NCBI RefSeq assembly: GCF_002285635.2
Contig: NZ_CP023049.2
Coordinates: 1,364,001-1,428,000, forward strand
From: Chryseobacterium piperi
Lineage (GTDB): Bacteria > Bacteroidota > Bacteroidia > Flavobacteriales > Weeksellaceae
Direction: 5' to 3'
Length of the DNA stretch: 64,000 nucleotides
A model generated the notes under the pieces. That model worked only from the letters and a program-made list of their open reading frames with translations, did no database searches and was not told the origin of the DNA. This document shows positions 27,238 to 36,283 of this stretch, piece by piece. Made by a program: the position numbers and the translations under genes. The first letter of the stretch is position 1. The number at the start of each line of letters is the position of its first letter.

Positions 27238-28155
27238 TTAATTGATAATATTTTGCGTCGGCTTTTCTATTATAGCCGGATGTTCTCCAGCGAGTTCATG
27301 AATGGTATCTTCAATCATTTGACACATACTGTTCAACGCTAAGTCATTAGCTTCAGTGCCAAATGGCTCTTCAATTTCATCAGCAATCGCTTCAAATGCC
27401 ACAAATGTATAGGCAACAAATACAACAATAAATGGAGTAAACCAACCTAAACTATCAACCAAACCAAACGGAAGCAGAAAACAGTAAATGTAAACGGTCC
27501 GGTGCAATAATACCCGGTAACTGTAAGGAATCGGTGTAGATACGATCCTTTCACATCCTCCTACAACATCCGCTAATCTATCCAGATTTTCATCAAACCT
27601 GGCCTGTTGAATGGAATCAACCCTATTTCCATCTCTTGCTCTTTCAACCCATTCTGCCAAAAATCTCATCAATATAATTGGCTTATAGTGAGATTGTTTC
27701 ATGATTTCCAACTGCTCTCCATTCAGCCTCTTCTTTAGATCTTCATAAGGATCTGTATTTCTAAGCTGGTGTTTCAGCGCGTACAAAAATGAGCTCAGAA
27801 TATTGATAAATTCAGTGATTGAAGTATGGTCTGCTTTTGGCGCTCCGATCGTTAATGCCTGACGTGTTAATACCCGTGAAATATTAAGCAAAGCGCCCCA
27901 AAGCTTTCGTCCTTCCCAGAATCGTTCATAGCTCGCATTATTACGGAAGCCTAAAAACAAGGCCAGTACAAATCCGAACAAAGTAAGAGGTGCTGGGTTT
28001 AGCGGCACTTTAAATGAAAAAATAATTCCGTGGAAATAAGTGACTCCCAAAGATAGGATAAAAAGTATCCCTAAACGGGGCAACAGTGCCGGTAATACCG
28101 ACCCGTGCCATACAAAAAGCATTTTAAACCAATGTTCTTTTTTCCTGATAATCAT
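27238..28155 (-). CDS. bestrophin-family membrane protein
   Basis: A 305-residue bestrophin-like channel protein, second in the window. It has the RNNASYERFWEGRKLWGALLN signature (about 69-89), membrane segments at about 32-66 and 208-245, and the C-terminal EEPFGTEANDLALNSMCQMIEDTI. Next to a formate/oxalate carrier it might provide an anion channel, but bestrophins are widespread and the link is speculative. Confidence 0.9.
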   Translation of the reverse strand: MIIRKKEHWFKMLFVWHGSVLPALLPRLGILFILSLGVTYFHGIIFSFKVPLNPAPLTLFGFVLALFLGFRNNASYERFWEGRKLWGALLNISRVLTRQALTIGAPKADHTSITEFINILSSFLYALKHQLRNTDPYEDLKKRLNGEQLEIMKQSHYKPIILMRFLAEWVERARDGNRVDSIQQARFDENLDRLADVVGGCERIVSTPIPYSYRVLLHRTVYIYCFLLPFGLVDSLGWFTPFIVVFVAYTFVAFEAIADEIEEPFGTEANDLALNSMCQMIEDTIHELAGEHPAIIEKPTQNIIN

Positions 28156-28167
28156 GGTATAATAATT

Positions 28168-29418
28168 TTACATCGCTGAATCACTTTGTTTTTTCCTCAG
28201 CTTAATAATGGTATATTTCATTAATAATGAAACGACTAGGGCAATAAGAAATAATCCGGAAAATACACCCAGGGTGGCTGTTAATGATCCTGTTGATTCT
28301 TTCACCATATCATAAATTGTAGGCCCCGCAACTCCAGCCAGTGCCCAGGCTGTTAACACCATTCCATGAATAGCTCCCAGCTGTTTTGTTCCAAATAAAT
28401 CTCCCAAAAATGCAGGGAGTGCAGAAAACCCTCCTCCATACATGGTAATGATAGTAAAGAGAATAATTAAAAATAATAATTCGATAGAAATACGGGGTAG
28501 CAAATAAAATGCAAAAATCTGGAATACAAAAAAGATAATATACATATTGGCTCGCCCTATATAATCTGATAAAGCGGACCAAAATAATCTTCCCAGGCCA
28601 TTAAAAACGCCTATTAAACCCACAATAGCAGCTGCCTGCATAGGAGTGTAATTTAATTTTTCCTGCATCATAGGACTTGCCGCTGCGATTACTGCAATAC
28701 CCGAAGTGATATTGATAAACATCATGATCCAGATATAATAAAAACGGGATGTTTTCAACGCCGCATTCGCGTCAATATTTGAAATATCAGGAGTAATCAT
28801 TTTTCCTTCACCAGGATTAAAGCCTTCTGGTACATAATCTGCCGGAGGTTTCTCAATATAATTTGCCGAAGTTAAAATCAAAATCATATAGATAAGACCT
28901 AAAATATAAAATGTATTGCTTACGCCTACTTTTTCAAATAAAATTTGCATAACAGGGCCAAAAATCAAGGCAGAAAATCCAAACCCCATAATTGCCATTC
29001 CCGTTGCCAGCCCACGTTTATCAGGAAACCATTTCACCAAAGTACTTACCGGCGTTATATATCCAACCCCTAAACCAATACCTCCAATGACTCCATACGA
29101 AAAGAGAAACAAAGGCATGGATCCGATCTGTACTGCCAACCCTGAACCCAAAATTCCGACTCCATATAGCAAACCGGCTGTTATTCCGCTTTTCCTAGGG
29201 CCTACTTTTTCAACCCATTTCCCTAGAAAGGCAGCAGAAAGCCCTAAGAGCAGAATAGCAATCTTAAAGGACCATTTTACATCACTTTCATCAACACCAA
29301 AAATATCTTTTACAGGGTTCGTCATAACAGAATAGGCGTAAACGGAACCAATAGAGATGTGAATTCCTACAGCCGATGCAGCAATCAGCCATCGGTTTTT
29401 TTGTTTTTGTCTTCTCAT
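28168..29418 (-). CDS. MFS transporter, oxalate/formate antiporter (OFA) type
   Basis: A 416-residue 12-helix major facilitator. N-terminal signature GSVYAYSVMTNPV with WSFKIAILLLG, FGLGVGYITPVSTLVKWFPDKRGLATGMAIMGFG and a late YGGGFSALPAFLGDLFG match OFA-family members (OxlT type). Its position beside a formate dehydrogenase-like gene supports formate or oxalate as substrate, but some OFA proteins carry other monocarboxylates. It starts 112 bp downstream of the molybdopterin-fold gene. Confidence 0.85.
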   Translation of the reverse strand: MRRQKQKNRWLIAASAVGIHISIGSVYAYSVMTNPVKDIFGVDESDVKWSFKIAILLLGLSAAFLGKWVEKVGPRKSGITAGLLYGVGILGSGLAVQIGSMPLFLFSYGVIGGIGLGVGYITPVSTLVKWFPDKRGLATGMAIMGFGFSALIFGPVMQILFEKVGVSNTFYILGLIYMILILTSANYIEKPPADYVPEGFNPGEGKMITPDISNIDANAALKTSRFYYIWIMMFINITSGIAVIAAASPMMQEKLNYTPMQAAAIVGLIGVFNGLGRLFWSALSDYIGRANMYIIFFVFQIFAFYLLPRISIELLFLIILFTIITMYGGGFSALPAFLGDLFGTKQLGAIHGMVLTAWALAGVAGPTIYDMVKESTGSLTATLGVFSGLFLIALVVSLLMKYTIIKLRKKQSDSAM

Positions 29419-29530
29419 AATATTTTGTGTTTTTTAGTGTTAAGTTTATAAAAAACTCAACTCAATACGCATAAATATACTACAATACAACAAAACTATT
29501 TAATAAATAATAATAAAAAAGAATTAACCT

Positions 29531-30010
29531 TTACTTTTTAACCGAACCAATGATAAGTTCTGTCACCTGAAAGCTGCTTCTTGCCGGCTTCTTTTCTCCC
29601 TCTGCAATAATTCGCAAAGGTCCTTTTGATTCAGGAAGCGGTTTTCCATCTATTGAATCTGCAATGATGACATTTTTATCCGTAAAATCCTTATCCAGCT
29701 CTGCCAATGAAAAAAGCACCTGATACCCATCTGCGCATTTTACCAGCACATATTTTGACAATCCGGTTCCATGTGCTTCCTTAGTCACATTCGCTTTAGC
29801 CAGAATTTCTACAACGGGAACTCCCTTGTACGTATGAGCATTTCCTTGTTTATCTTTTAAAACAGCATTTGCATGGGGCATCTTTGAAAGTTCTTCCAAA
29901 GAGATTTGTAATGGGTTAGACACTTCCCCGGAAACTTTTAGCTTAAAATCGGACTGGGCATACACAGCCCCGGAAAGAATCAACAAAAAACAGTATAGAA
30001 TTTTTTTCAT
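29531..30010 (-). CDS. exported molybdopterin-binding-fold protein (sulfite oxidase-like domain)
   Basis: A 159-residue protein with a signal peptide (MKKILYCFLLILSGAVYAQ) and one SUOX-type oxidoreductase molybdopterin-binding domain: GEVSNPLQISLEELSKMP, YKGVPVVEILAKA, and a closing GPLRIIAEGEKKPARS. The cysteine at KCADGYQV could be the Mo ligand in true enzymes, but the domain is short and may bind without catalysis. It follows the FdhF/YdeP gene in the same direction. Confidence 0.8.
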   Translation of the reverse strand: MKKILYCFLLILSGAVYAQSDFKLKVSGEVSNPLQISLEELSKMPHANAVLKDKQGNAHTYKGVPVVEILAKANVTKEAHGTGLSKYVLVKCADGYQVLFSLAELDKDFTDKNVIIADSIDGKPLPESKGPLRIIAEGEKKPARSSFQVTELIIGSVKK

Positions 30011-30041
30011 AAATAATTCAACAGTAAAAGATGAAATTTAT

Positions 30042-30075
30042 GAATATAAGCTGCCTTAAACGACAGCTTATATTC
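30042..30075. other. 12-bp perfect inverted repeat between two molybdo-genes
   Basis: GAATATAAGCTG pairs with CAGCTTATATTC around a 10-nt loop. It lies 7 bp after the FdhF/YdeP stop, but there is no T run on the minus strand, so it may stabilise the 3' end of the mRNA or end transcription weakly. Confidence 0.5.
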
Positions 30076-30082
30076 ATTACTA

Positions 30083-32485
30083 TTAATAATGGTTATATTT
30101 TGCAGCTTCCCGATAAAGCATTTTATCTACTTTTTTGTATACTTCGGGATCATGCCTTTTGATTTTTATTTTCACATATTTAGAGGCCGGCATATTGCTT
30201 TCCTTGACAACATTATTCACAGAAACTAAAACGTTGGTTTCCGGAAAATAAGTAACGGTATTTTTTTCCGGGATCCGATACGCAACAATAATGAAGAGAG
30301 GCGCTATTCTTTCAATGTTATCGTCATAATTATAGAGATCTACTTTATCTCCGGCTTTCATGCCCAGGCGATCAATATCTTTCTTATTCATGAAAATAAC
30401 ACGGCGCTCATTTTTTATTCCCCGATAACGGTCATCAAGACCATAAATGGTCGTATTAAACTGATCATGAGTTCGCGTCGTTGCCATCATGTATTCATCA
30501 TCATTGAGATGGTTTTCCGGAATTTCCGTAAGGGTAAACGGAGCACGGTCACCAAATTCTTTGGTGATAAATTTTCCATCCCGTGCTGCATTAGGAAGAT
30601 AGAAACCTCCTTTTTCCCGCACTCTCACATTATAATCTTCAAACCCCGGAATACATTTTTCAATATCATCTCTTACGGCATCATAGCTGTCATGATAACG
30701 CTGCCAATTGACTACAGACTTTTCTCCCAGGGTTGCCATAGCCATACGGCATACAATCTGTGTTTCATTAATCAGATGATCTGAAACAGCATCCAGCATT
30801 CCTTTTGAAGACTGAACAACTCCCATAGAGTTTTCAGTAGTTACAATCTGTATTTCTCCATTAACGATATCTTTATCACTTCTTCCGTATGTTGGAAGGA
30901 TTAAAGCTTCTTTTCCGTGAATGAGGTGCCCTCTATTAAGTTTTGTAGAAACGCAAACCAACAAATTAAGCTTTCTAAGAGCATTCGCTGTATATGTAGT
31001 ATCCGGTGTTGCCGATAGAAAATTCCCGCCCATGCAGAAAAGCACTTTTATTTTTTCTTCATGAATGGCTTTAATCGCTCGTACAACATCATATCCATGC
31101 TCGCGTGGCATTTTAAAACCATAAAAATTTTCAAGGCGGTCCAATTGTTCATTGGTAGGTTTTTCATCAATCATCATGGTTCTGTTCCCTTGAACATTAC
31201 TATGCCCGCGAACAGGACAAACTCCCGCGCCAGGTTTTCCGATACTTCCTTTTAATAACAGGATATTCAGAATTTCACGAATCATATCAACCCCATTCGG
31301 CTGTTGTGTAAGTCCCATTCCCCAACATACGATAATCCTCTTTTTGAAAGCAATCATTTTAGCAGCTTCATAAAGATCGGTAGCTGAAACGCCTGCTTCT
31401 TTCGCAAGGTCTTCAAGATTATAATTCTCAAATTGCTGAAGGAATACTTCATAACCCGTGGTTTTCTCTTCGATAAACTGACGGTCCAGCACTTCTCCCG
31501 GAGATTTCTTTTCAAACTCCAGAAGTAATAACTCAATGGCTTTTAAAAGTGCCATATCTCCGTTTATTTTTACAGGCAGATACAGGTCAGCAAGTTTTAC
31601 CCCGCCACCAATCATCCCCTTTATACTCTGAGGGTCCTGGAATCCCATTAAACCGGCTTCCGGTAAAGGATTCACAGCAATTATCTTTGCCCCGTTTCTC
31701 TTACCTTTTGATAATGCACTCATCATTCGGGGTGCATTGGTTCCCGGATTCTGGCCGATAATAACAATCACATCCGTATCATAGAAATCTTCCAGTGTTA
31801 CGGTTCCTTTTCCAATTCCAATCGTAGGCCTTAATGCTGAACCTGACGTCTCATGGCACATATTGGAACAGTCCGGCATATTATTCGTTCCAAATTCTTT
31901 TGCAAAAAGCTGATAGACAAATGAAGCTTCATTACTGGTTCTTCCAGAGGTGTAAAAAGCAGCCTCATGCGGAGACTCCAACGCATTAAAATGGGCTCCA
32001 ATCTTCTTAAAAGCCTGATCCCAACTGATAGGCTGATAGTGGGTTCCTCCTTCAGGAAGATACATCGGCTCTGTAAGCCTTCCCATTTTACCGATCTGGT
32101 AATCATCTAATTGAGCCAGATCAAAAACTGAATTTTCTTCAAAGAATTTTGCCGTTACTCTTTTGGTAGTGGCTTCTTCTGCAAGAGCTTTAGCCCCATT
32201 TTCACAATACTCTCCTAAAACTGAGCGCTCGTCATCAGGATCGGGCCATGCGCAGCTAGGACAATCGAAACCATTGACCTGGTTCATTTTAAACAAGGCT
32301 CTGGTACCACGAATTAAAGTCTTTTCTTCAATCAAGTCCCCAAAAGCTGCCATCACAGCATGGATACCCGCTGCTGATTTTTCAACAGGAGTCAGCTTAA
32401 GATCTAAAAGATGGTACGGATTTTCGGCATCCGGCTCTTTTTTGATTTCTTCTTCAATTTCTTCTTTTTTATAATCCTCTTTCAT
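30083..32485 (-). CDS. FdhF/YdeP-family molybdopterin oxidoreductase (formate dehydrogenase-like)
   Basis: An 800-residue molybdopterin enzyme of the DMSO-reductase superfamily, YdeP/formate-dehydrogenase-alpha-like group. The N-terminal DCPSCAWPDP (Cys about 75 and 78) is typical of this group and differs from the four-cysteine FeS motif of classical FdhF. SNMCHETSGSALRPTIG holds the probable Mo-ligand Cys (no selenocysteine). Molybdopterin-guanine contacts include IIGQNPGTNAPRMM and GGNFLSATPD. The surrounding fdhD, Moco genes and OFA carrier suggest formate as substrate, but YdeP-type proteins are poorly characterised. Confidence 0.88.
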   Translation of the reverse strand: MKEDYKKEEIEEEIKKEPDAENPYHLLDLKLTPVEKSAAGIHAVMAAFGDLIEEKTLIRGTRALFKMNQVNGFDCPSCAWPDPDDERSVLGEYCENGAKALAEEATTKRVTAKFFEENSVFDLAQLDDYQIGKMGRLTEPMYLPEGGTHYQPISWDQAFKKIGAHFNALESPHEAAFYTSGRTSNEASFVYQLFAKEFGTNNMPDCSNMCHETSGSALRPTIGIGKGTVTLEDFYDTDVIVIIGQNPGTNAPRMMSALSKGKRNGAKIIAVNPLPEAGLMGFQDPQSIKGMIGGGVKLADLYLPVKINGDMALLKAIELLLLEFEKKSPGEVLDRQFIEEKTTGYEVFLQQFENYNLEDLAKEAGVSATDLYEAAKMIAFKKRIIVCWGMGLTQQPNGVDMIREILNILLLKGSIGKPGAGVCPVRGHSNVQGNRTMMIDEKPTNEQLDRLENFYGFKMPREHGYDVVRAIKAIHEEKIKVLFCMGGNFLSATPDTTYTANALRKLNLLVCVSTKLNRGHLIHGKEALILPTYGRSDKDIVNGEIQIVTTENSMGVVQSSKGMLDAVSDHLINETQIVCRMAMATLGEKSVVNWQRYHDSYDAVRDDIEKCIPGFEDYNVRVREKGGFYLPNAARDGKFITKEFGDRAPFTLTEIPENHLNDDEYMMATTRTHDQFNTTIYGLDDRYRGIKNERRVIFMNKKDIDRLGMKAGDKVDLYNYDDNIERIAPLFIIVAYRIPEKNTVTYFPETNVLVSVNNVVKESNMPASKYVKIKIKRHDPEVYKKVDKMLYREAAKYNHY

Positions 32486-32508
32486 AGCTCAATATTTTAG
32501 GATGTTTT

Positions 32509-32859
32509 TTAGCACTTCAAATTGGGATTCGGATAGTTGTCACTTTGATCTTCAACTGAATTATCAATACAGACAAAATCTTTTTCTACCAAAAGTTTAA
32601 CCATTCCGGATTGTCCGTCAAAACCTACCCGGTCTGTAGTAACAAGCTCATCAATCATCGTTTTAGGCATTGTAACAACAATCCTGTTTTCAATAAAAGA
32701 GGCAGAAAGTTCTGTCTCGCCGGTAGCTTCTATAGAATACATAAAAGGTCGGTCTACAAATTCAGTAAAGCTTGTTATCATTCCTTTTTCACCCAATTCA
32801 GAAACTTCTGTTTGAGTGAGACGTAATCTTATAGAGTTATCTTTAATTCTTATCTTCAT
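32509..32859 (-). CDS. conserved hypothetical protein linked to the FdhF/YdeP gene
   Basis: A 116-residue protein, MKIRIKDNSIRLRLTQTEV at the start and SDNYPNPNLKC at the end, with a single terminal cysteine. The beta-rich pattern and length resemble a small family (DUF7009, from memory) found next to formate dehydrogenase-like genes in Bacteroidota. It lies 23 bp upstream of the oxidoreductase in the same direction, so it is probably co-transcribed and may help its maturation. No catalytic motif. Confidence 0.7.
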   Translation of the reverse strand: MKIRIKDNSIRLRLTQTEVSELGEKGMITSFTEFVDRPFMYSIEATGETELSASFIENRIVVTMPKTMIDELVTTDRVGFDGQSGMVKLLVEKDFVCIDNSVEDQSDNYPNPNLKC

Positions 32860-32879
32860 TTTGCTCTAATTTTTTCTTT

Positions 32880-32930
32880 GCCACGAATGCAATTGATCTA
32901 CACATCATTCCTTATTCGTGCATTCGTGGC
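32880..32930. repeat. single dispersed copy of the GCCACGAATGCA palindromic repeat
   Basis: GCCACGAATGCA (32880-32891) pairs with TGCATTCGTGGC (32919-32930). It is the same hairpin as in the tandem array at 23.9-24.4 kb but lacks that array's spacer, so the hairpin itself is the mobile or conserved unit. Confidence 0.9.
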
Positions 32931-32954
32931 TTTTATTTTCAATGCACCAATAAT

Positions 32955-33839
32955 TTAAATTGATGCTTTTATAGTTTTAAAATTATGATTGCTGCCCTTA
33001 TGATAGACGTTCAACCTGTTTTCTTTTAGAAATCCTATCAGGGTCATATCAAATTCTTTTGCTAGGTCTACTGCAAGGCTGGAAGGAGCTCCAATTGCTG
33101 CAACAACAGAAATTCCGGCCATTGCCGCTTTTTGAATCAGCTCAAAACTCGCTCTGCCACTTAGTACCAAAATCTTGTGATCCAATGGCAAAAGTCCTAC
33201 TGATAATGAATATCCTATCAATTTGTCCAAAGCATTATGTCTTCCTACATCCTCCCTTAAAGCCAGCAAATCTCCCTGAACTGTAAATAATCCGGAAGCA
33301 TGAATTCCACCGGTAGAACTGAAGTTATTTTGAAAAGATCTTAATCGATCAGGTAACTGATATAAAACTTCAATATCTAATAGTATAGGCTCTTGATCTC
33401 TATCTTTAAAAGAGCTGACCGTTCTGATGGATTCTATTGAACCTTTTCCACAAACACCGCAGCTGGAAGTCGTATAAAAGTTGCGATCAGATTTCATCAA
33501 CTGAGGTATAAAACCTTCAATAAGACTGACCATAACCACATTCTCTTGTGTTCGGGAACAGTCTGCATTCAGATGTTTACCTCCTTCAATCTGTTGATAA
33601 TTATAAATAATCCCTTCCGTAAAAAGAAATCCTACTGCCAATTCAATATCATTGCCCGGCGTACGCATGGTGACAGAAATATTTTTGCTTTCACGTTTTC
33701 CAGCATCACCATACAACACCCTTATTTCTAAAGGCTCTTCTACAGAAACATCATCTGTAAAAGACCATGCTTCGCTATCTTTTACTCTGATAATATCAAT
33801 CTGCTTTACGGCATTATTTTCCAAATCACTGGTTTTCAT
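32955..33839 (-). CDS. fdhD: formate dehydrogenase accessory sulfurtransferase FdhD
   Basis: A 294-residue protein that passes sulfur to the molybdenum centre of formate dehydrogenases. The key CxxC lies in SSCGVCGKGSIES (about 125-137), and LREDVGRHNALDKLIG, VLSGRASFELIQKAAMAGI and PSSLAVDLAKEFDMTLIGF match the family. Its presence supports the view that the neighbouring oxidoreductase needs a sulfurated bis-MGD cofactor. Confidence 0.95.
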   Translation of the reverse strand: MKTSDLENNAVKQIDIIRVKDSEAWSFTDDVSVEEPLEIRVLYGDAGKRESKNISVTMRTPGNDIELAVGFLFTEGIIYNYQQIEGGKHLNADCSRTQENVVMVSLIEGFIPQLMKSDRNFYTTSSCGVCGKGSIESIRTVSSFKDRDQEPILLDIEVLYQLPDRLRSFQNNFSSTGGIHASGLFTVQGDLLALREDVGRHNALDKLIGYSLSVGLLPLDHKILVLSGRASFELIQKAAMAGISVVAAIGAPSSLAVDLAKEFDMTLIGFLKENRLNVYHKGSNHNFKTIKASI

Positions 33840-33894
33840 TTACTTGAAATTGATTATAGTAAATATAATAAGTTTATTTGTATTTTCCTACTGT

Positions 33895-34311
33895 TTAAGG
33901 ATGGGCAGATACCCACTCCTCTCCATCTTCAAAAATTTCTTTTTTCCAGATCGGTACTGTTTCCTTTAAAGTATCAATACTAAAGCGGCATGCATCAAAG
34001 GCAGCATCTCGATGTCTTGCATTCACAATGATGATTACCGCTATATCACCAGGAAACAATATTCCAACACGATGATGGATCACGACATGTTTCACATCAA
34101 ATAAAGAAATGGCTTTTTCTGCTATCTTTCTTATTTCTTTGACTGCCATTGATTCATAGCATTCATATTCCAAGCGAATGACCTTTTTGTTTCGGGTAGC
34201 ATTTCGAACCACACCGATAAATGTTGCGATTCCTCCGCATTCAAGATCTGAAGCCGTTGTCAAGCATTCCGCTACATCTAAAGGTTCATCGGTTATTTTT
34301 ATATCAATCAT
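33895..34311 (-). CDS. moaE: molybdopterin synthase large subunit MoaE
   Basis: A 138-residue catalytic subunit of molybdopterin synthase. Marks: GGIATFIGVVRNATRNKKV, LEYECYESMAVKEI, HRVGILFPGDIAVIIIVNARHRDAAFDACRF and PIWKKEIFEDGEEWV with the catalytic lysines (WKKE). It follows moaD by 6 bp, and the two subunits act as a heterotetramer. Confidence 0.96.
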   Translation of the reverse strand: MIDIKITDEPLDVAECLTTASDLECGGIATFIGVVRNATRNKKVIRLEYECYESMAVKEIRKIAEKAISLFDVKHVVIHHRVGILFPGDIAVIIIVNARHRDAAFDACRFSIDTLKETVPIWKKEIFEDGEEWVSAHP

Positions 34312-34317
34312 AAAGTC

Positions 34318-34560
34318 TTATCCTCCACTCACAGGTGGAATAATTGCAATTTCAATATTATTGTTCAATACCCAGTCATCTTCTGCATACTCATCATTGA
34401 CTGCAATAAAGTATGATTTTAATTTTTTTATTTCCGGAAAAGTTTCCTCTAACTTATTTTTCAAATCTAAAACAGTTGCAGAGTCATGAAGTTCTATTTC
34501 TGTTTCAGATCCTTTAAAAAATTCCTTTACAATTCCGAATGCCAATATTTTCATTTTCAT
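34318..34560 (-). CDS. moaD: molybdopterin synthase sulfur carrier subunit MoaD
   Basis: An 80-residue ubiquitin-like carrier, counted from ATG at 34560 (MKMKILAF); ATG at 34554 is equally possible. The C-terminal PPVSGG is the site of adenylation and thiocarboxylation by MoeB. It starts 2 bp after the TauE/SafE stop and is followed by moaE after 6 bp. Confidence 0.94.
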   Translation of the reverse strand: MKMKILAFGIVKEFFKGSETEIELHDSATVLDLKNKLEETFPEIKKLKSYFIAVNDEYAEDDWVLNNNIEIAIIPPVSGG

Positions 34561-34562
34561 TT

Positions 34563-35318
34563 TTACAATATATGATACCAATATTTTATCAGTATATTCA
34601 CTCCGGCTACAAATACGAGAATTGCCGTCATCCTTTTAATAATCAAAGGATTCCATTTTATAGACATCCTTGATCCAATTTGTCCACCAATAAATACAGA
34701 TAAACATAAGGATAAAATTCTCAAAGAATCAATATTTCCTGACAATTTGGTTAATTGTCCGGCAATTCCGGAAATAGAATTTACCAATATAAAAACACTG
34801 GCCGTTGCTGCTATTTTTTTGGGAGTATCCCATTTCATTAAGTTCAATATGGGAGAAAGAAATATTCCGCCTCCAATTCCGACCATTCCTGATAAAAATC
34901 CGATTGAGCCACCTAATAGACTGTTTTTTACTACACCAGATTTATGATCCTTGTCTGCTACTTCTATACTTCCGGAAGTTTTGATCCATAGCAAAATAGC
35001 AGCAATGATCAAACTGATTCCCAAAATAATAAAAAACGTACTCTGACTGATCTTTACTATAGCTCCTAAATACGCCATCGGAACACTAATGATGGTAATG
35101 GGAAGTATTTTCTTCCAGTCGGTCTGCTTATTTTTAATATAAATATAAACGCCGCCGATCACCACAATGATATTGCATATTAAGGCGGTAAGACGGATTT
35201 CCTGATATGGAAGACTGTACATAGCCAATATAGCAAGGTAGCTCGAACCACCCCCAAAGCCTACGGATGAATAGATAAAGGAAATGAACAGAAAAAAGAA
35301 AAATATCTCCCAGTGCAT
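34563..35318 (-). CDS. TauE/SafE-family membrane permease
   Basis: A 251-residue membrane protein from ATG at 35318 (MHWEIFFFFLF); the open frame 14 codons further up looks unlikely. About eight hydrophobic segments and the repeated FGGGSSYLAI / MVGIGGGIFLSPIL glycine motifs of the family are present. TauE/SafE proteins export sulfite or sulfur-containing organic anions. Lying 2 bp upstream of moaD, it may serve sulfur or molybdenum-related anion balance of the Moco pathway; this is a guess from position. Confidence 0.85.
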   Translation of the reverse strand: MHWEIFFFFLFISFIYSSVGFGGGSSYLAILAMYSLPYQEIRLTALICNIIVVIGGVYIYIKNKQTDWKKILPITIISVPMAYLGAIVKISQSTFFIILGISLIIAAILLWIKTSGSIEVADKDHKSGVVKNSLLGGSIGFLSGMVGIGGGIFLSPILNLMKWDTPKKIAATASVFILVNSISGIAGQLTKLSGNIDSLRILSLCLSVFIGGQIGSRMSIKWNPLIIKRMTAILVFVAGVNILIKYWYHIL

Positions 35319-35453
35319 GATTAAGTTTTTATTAAATAGCACTAATTTATGCCTATACAATAATACTCATTTTTGATGATTCAATACTAACCTGATCAAA
35401 AAATACACTATCATAAATCGTGAAAGAAATATCTATTCTTCAAAAATATTGCC

Positions 35454-36185
35454 CTAAGGTTTATAGGTCCCGAATACTCTATCCCAGATAGAAGTATAAA
35501 AACCAAAATTTTTAGTTTCATCTCTATGATGTTGATTATGAAACCGGGTTGTGCCTACAAAAAGCCGGTCAAACTTTTCTGGGAAAAACTCTTTGTTCAA
35601 ATGCCCGATAGTTCCCCATACGAGATTAATCATAAGATAAAACGTTATAGAAACTACAGAAAAATTATAAAAGACCAGCAAGGCTAATATCATTAATCCA
35701 AAGCCTATGGTTTCTGCCGGATGTAGTACAAAAAGACTTAAAAAATTAGTATTTACATGTTCATGGTGTTTGCCATGGAGTAGTTTATATACCCAAGGTA
35801 AATGAGCTGCATAGTGAAAAAGATACATAAAAAAATCCATGAGAAGGATTAAAGCAAAGACTTCTGACAGCACCCAAACAGGTGAAAGGCTACTTCCAAC
35901 CTCAATCCATCCATTTTTCCATAAAAAAACACCGATCAACATGACGAAACAATTGCAAGTAATCGTCAGAAAACTTACATATAAATCTGACCTTGAAACC
36001 GGATGATTAAGATCACTTAAACTTTGTTTATGACAGGTCTTATCAATGAATAGATAGAGGCCTATTGAAAACAGATAGAGAAAGATATTAACTGTCAAAC
36101 CAAACACGATCCATTGTGTCCAGGTAAATTGTTCAAATAGTATTATATATTCGGAATTAGAATTCATAAACATCTTCCATATCAA
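35454..36185 (-). CDS. sterol desaturase/fatty acid hydroxylase family protein
   Basis: A 243-residue integral membrane di-iron enzyme. The three histidine clusters are visible: HYAAH (about 123-127), HGKHHEHVN (about 138-146) and RFHNQHHRDE (about 218-227), with four membrane helices around them. Such enzymes hydroxylate or desaturate lipids with O2. The start could be at 36185, 36173 or 36167; the first is taken. No partner gene nearby. Confidence 0.88.
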   Translation of the reverse strand: MIWKMFMNSNSEYIILFEQFTWTQWIVFGLTVNIFLYLFSIGLYLFIDKTCHKQSLSDLNHPVSRSDLYVSFLTITCNCFVMLIGVFLWKNGWIEVGSSLSPVWVLSEVFALILLMDFFMYLFHYAAHLPWVYKLLHGKHHEHVNTNFLSLFVLHPAETIGFGLMILALLVFYNFSVVSITFYLMINLVWGTIGHLNKEFFPEKFDRLFVGTTRFHNQHHRDETKNFGFYTSIWDRVFGTYKP

Positions 36186-36283
36186 CTTAGTCGTATAAAT
36201 GTATGGATTTCACATTGAAATCAGTTTACATTGTTTTCACAATATAAACTGATCTAATGTATTTATTTGATTTTATAAACTAT

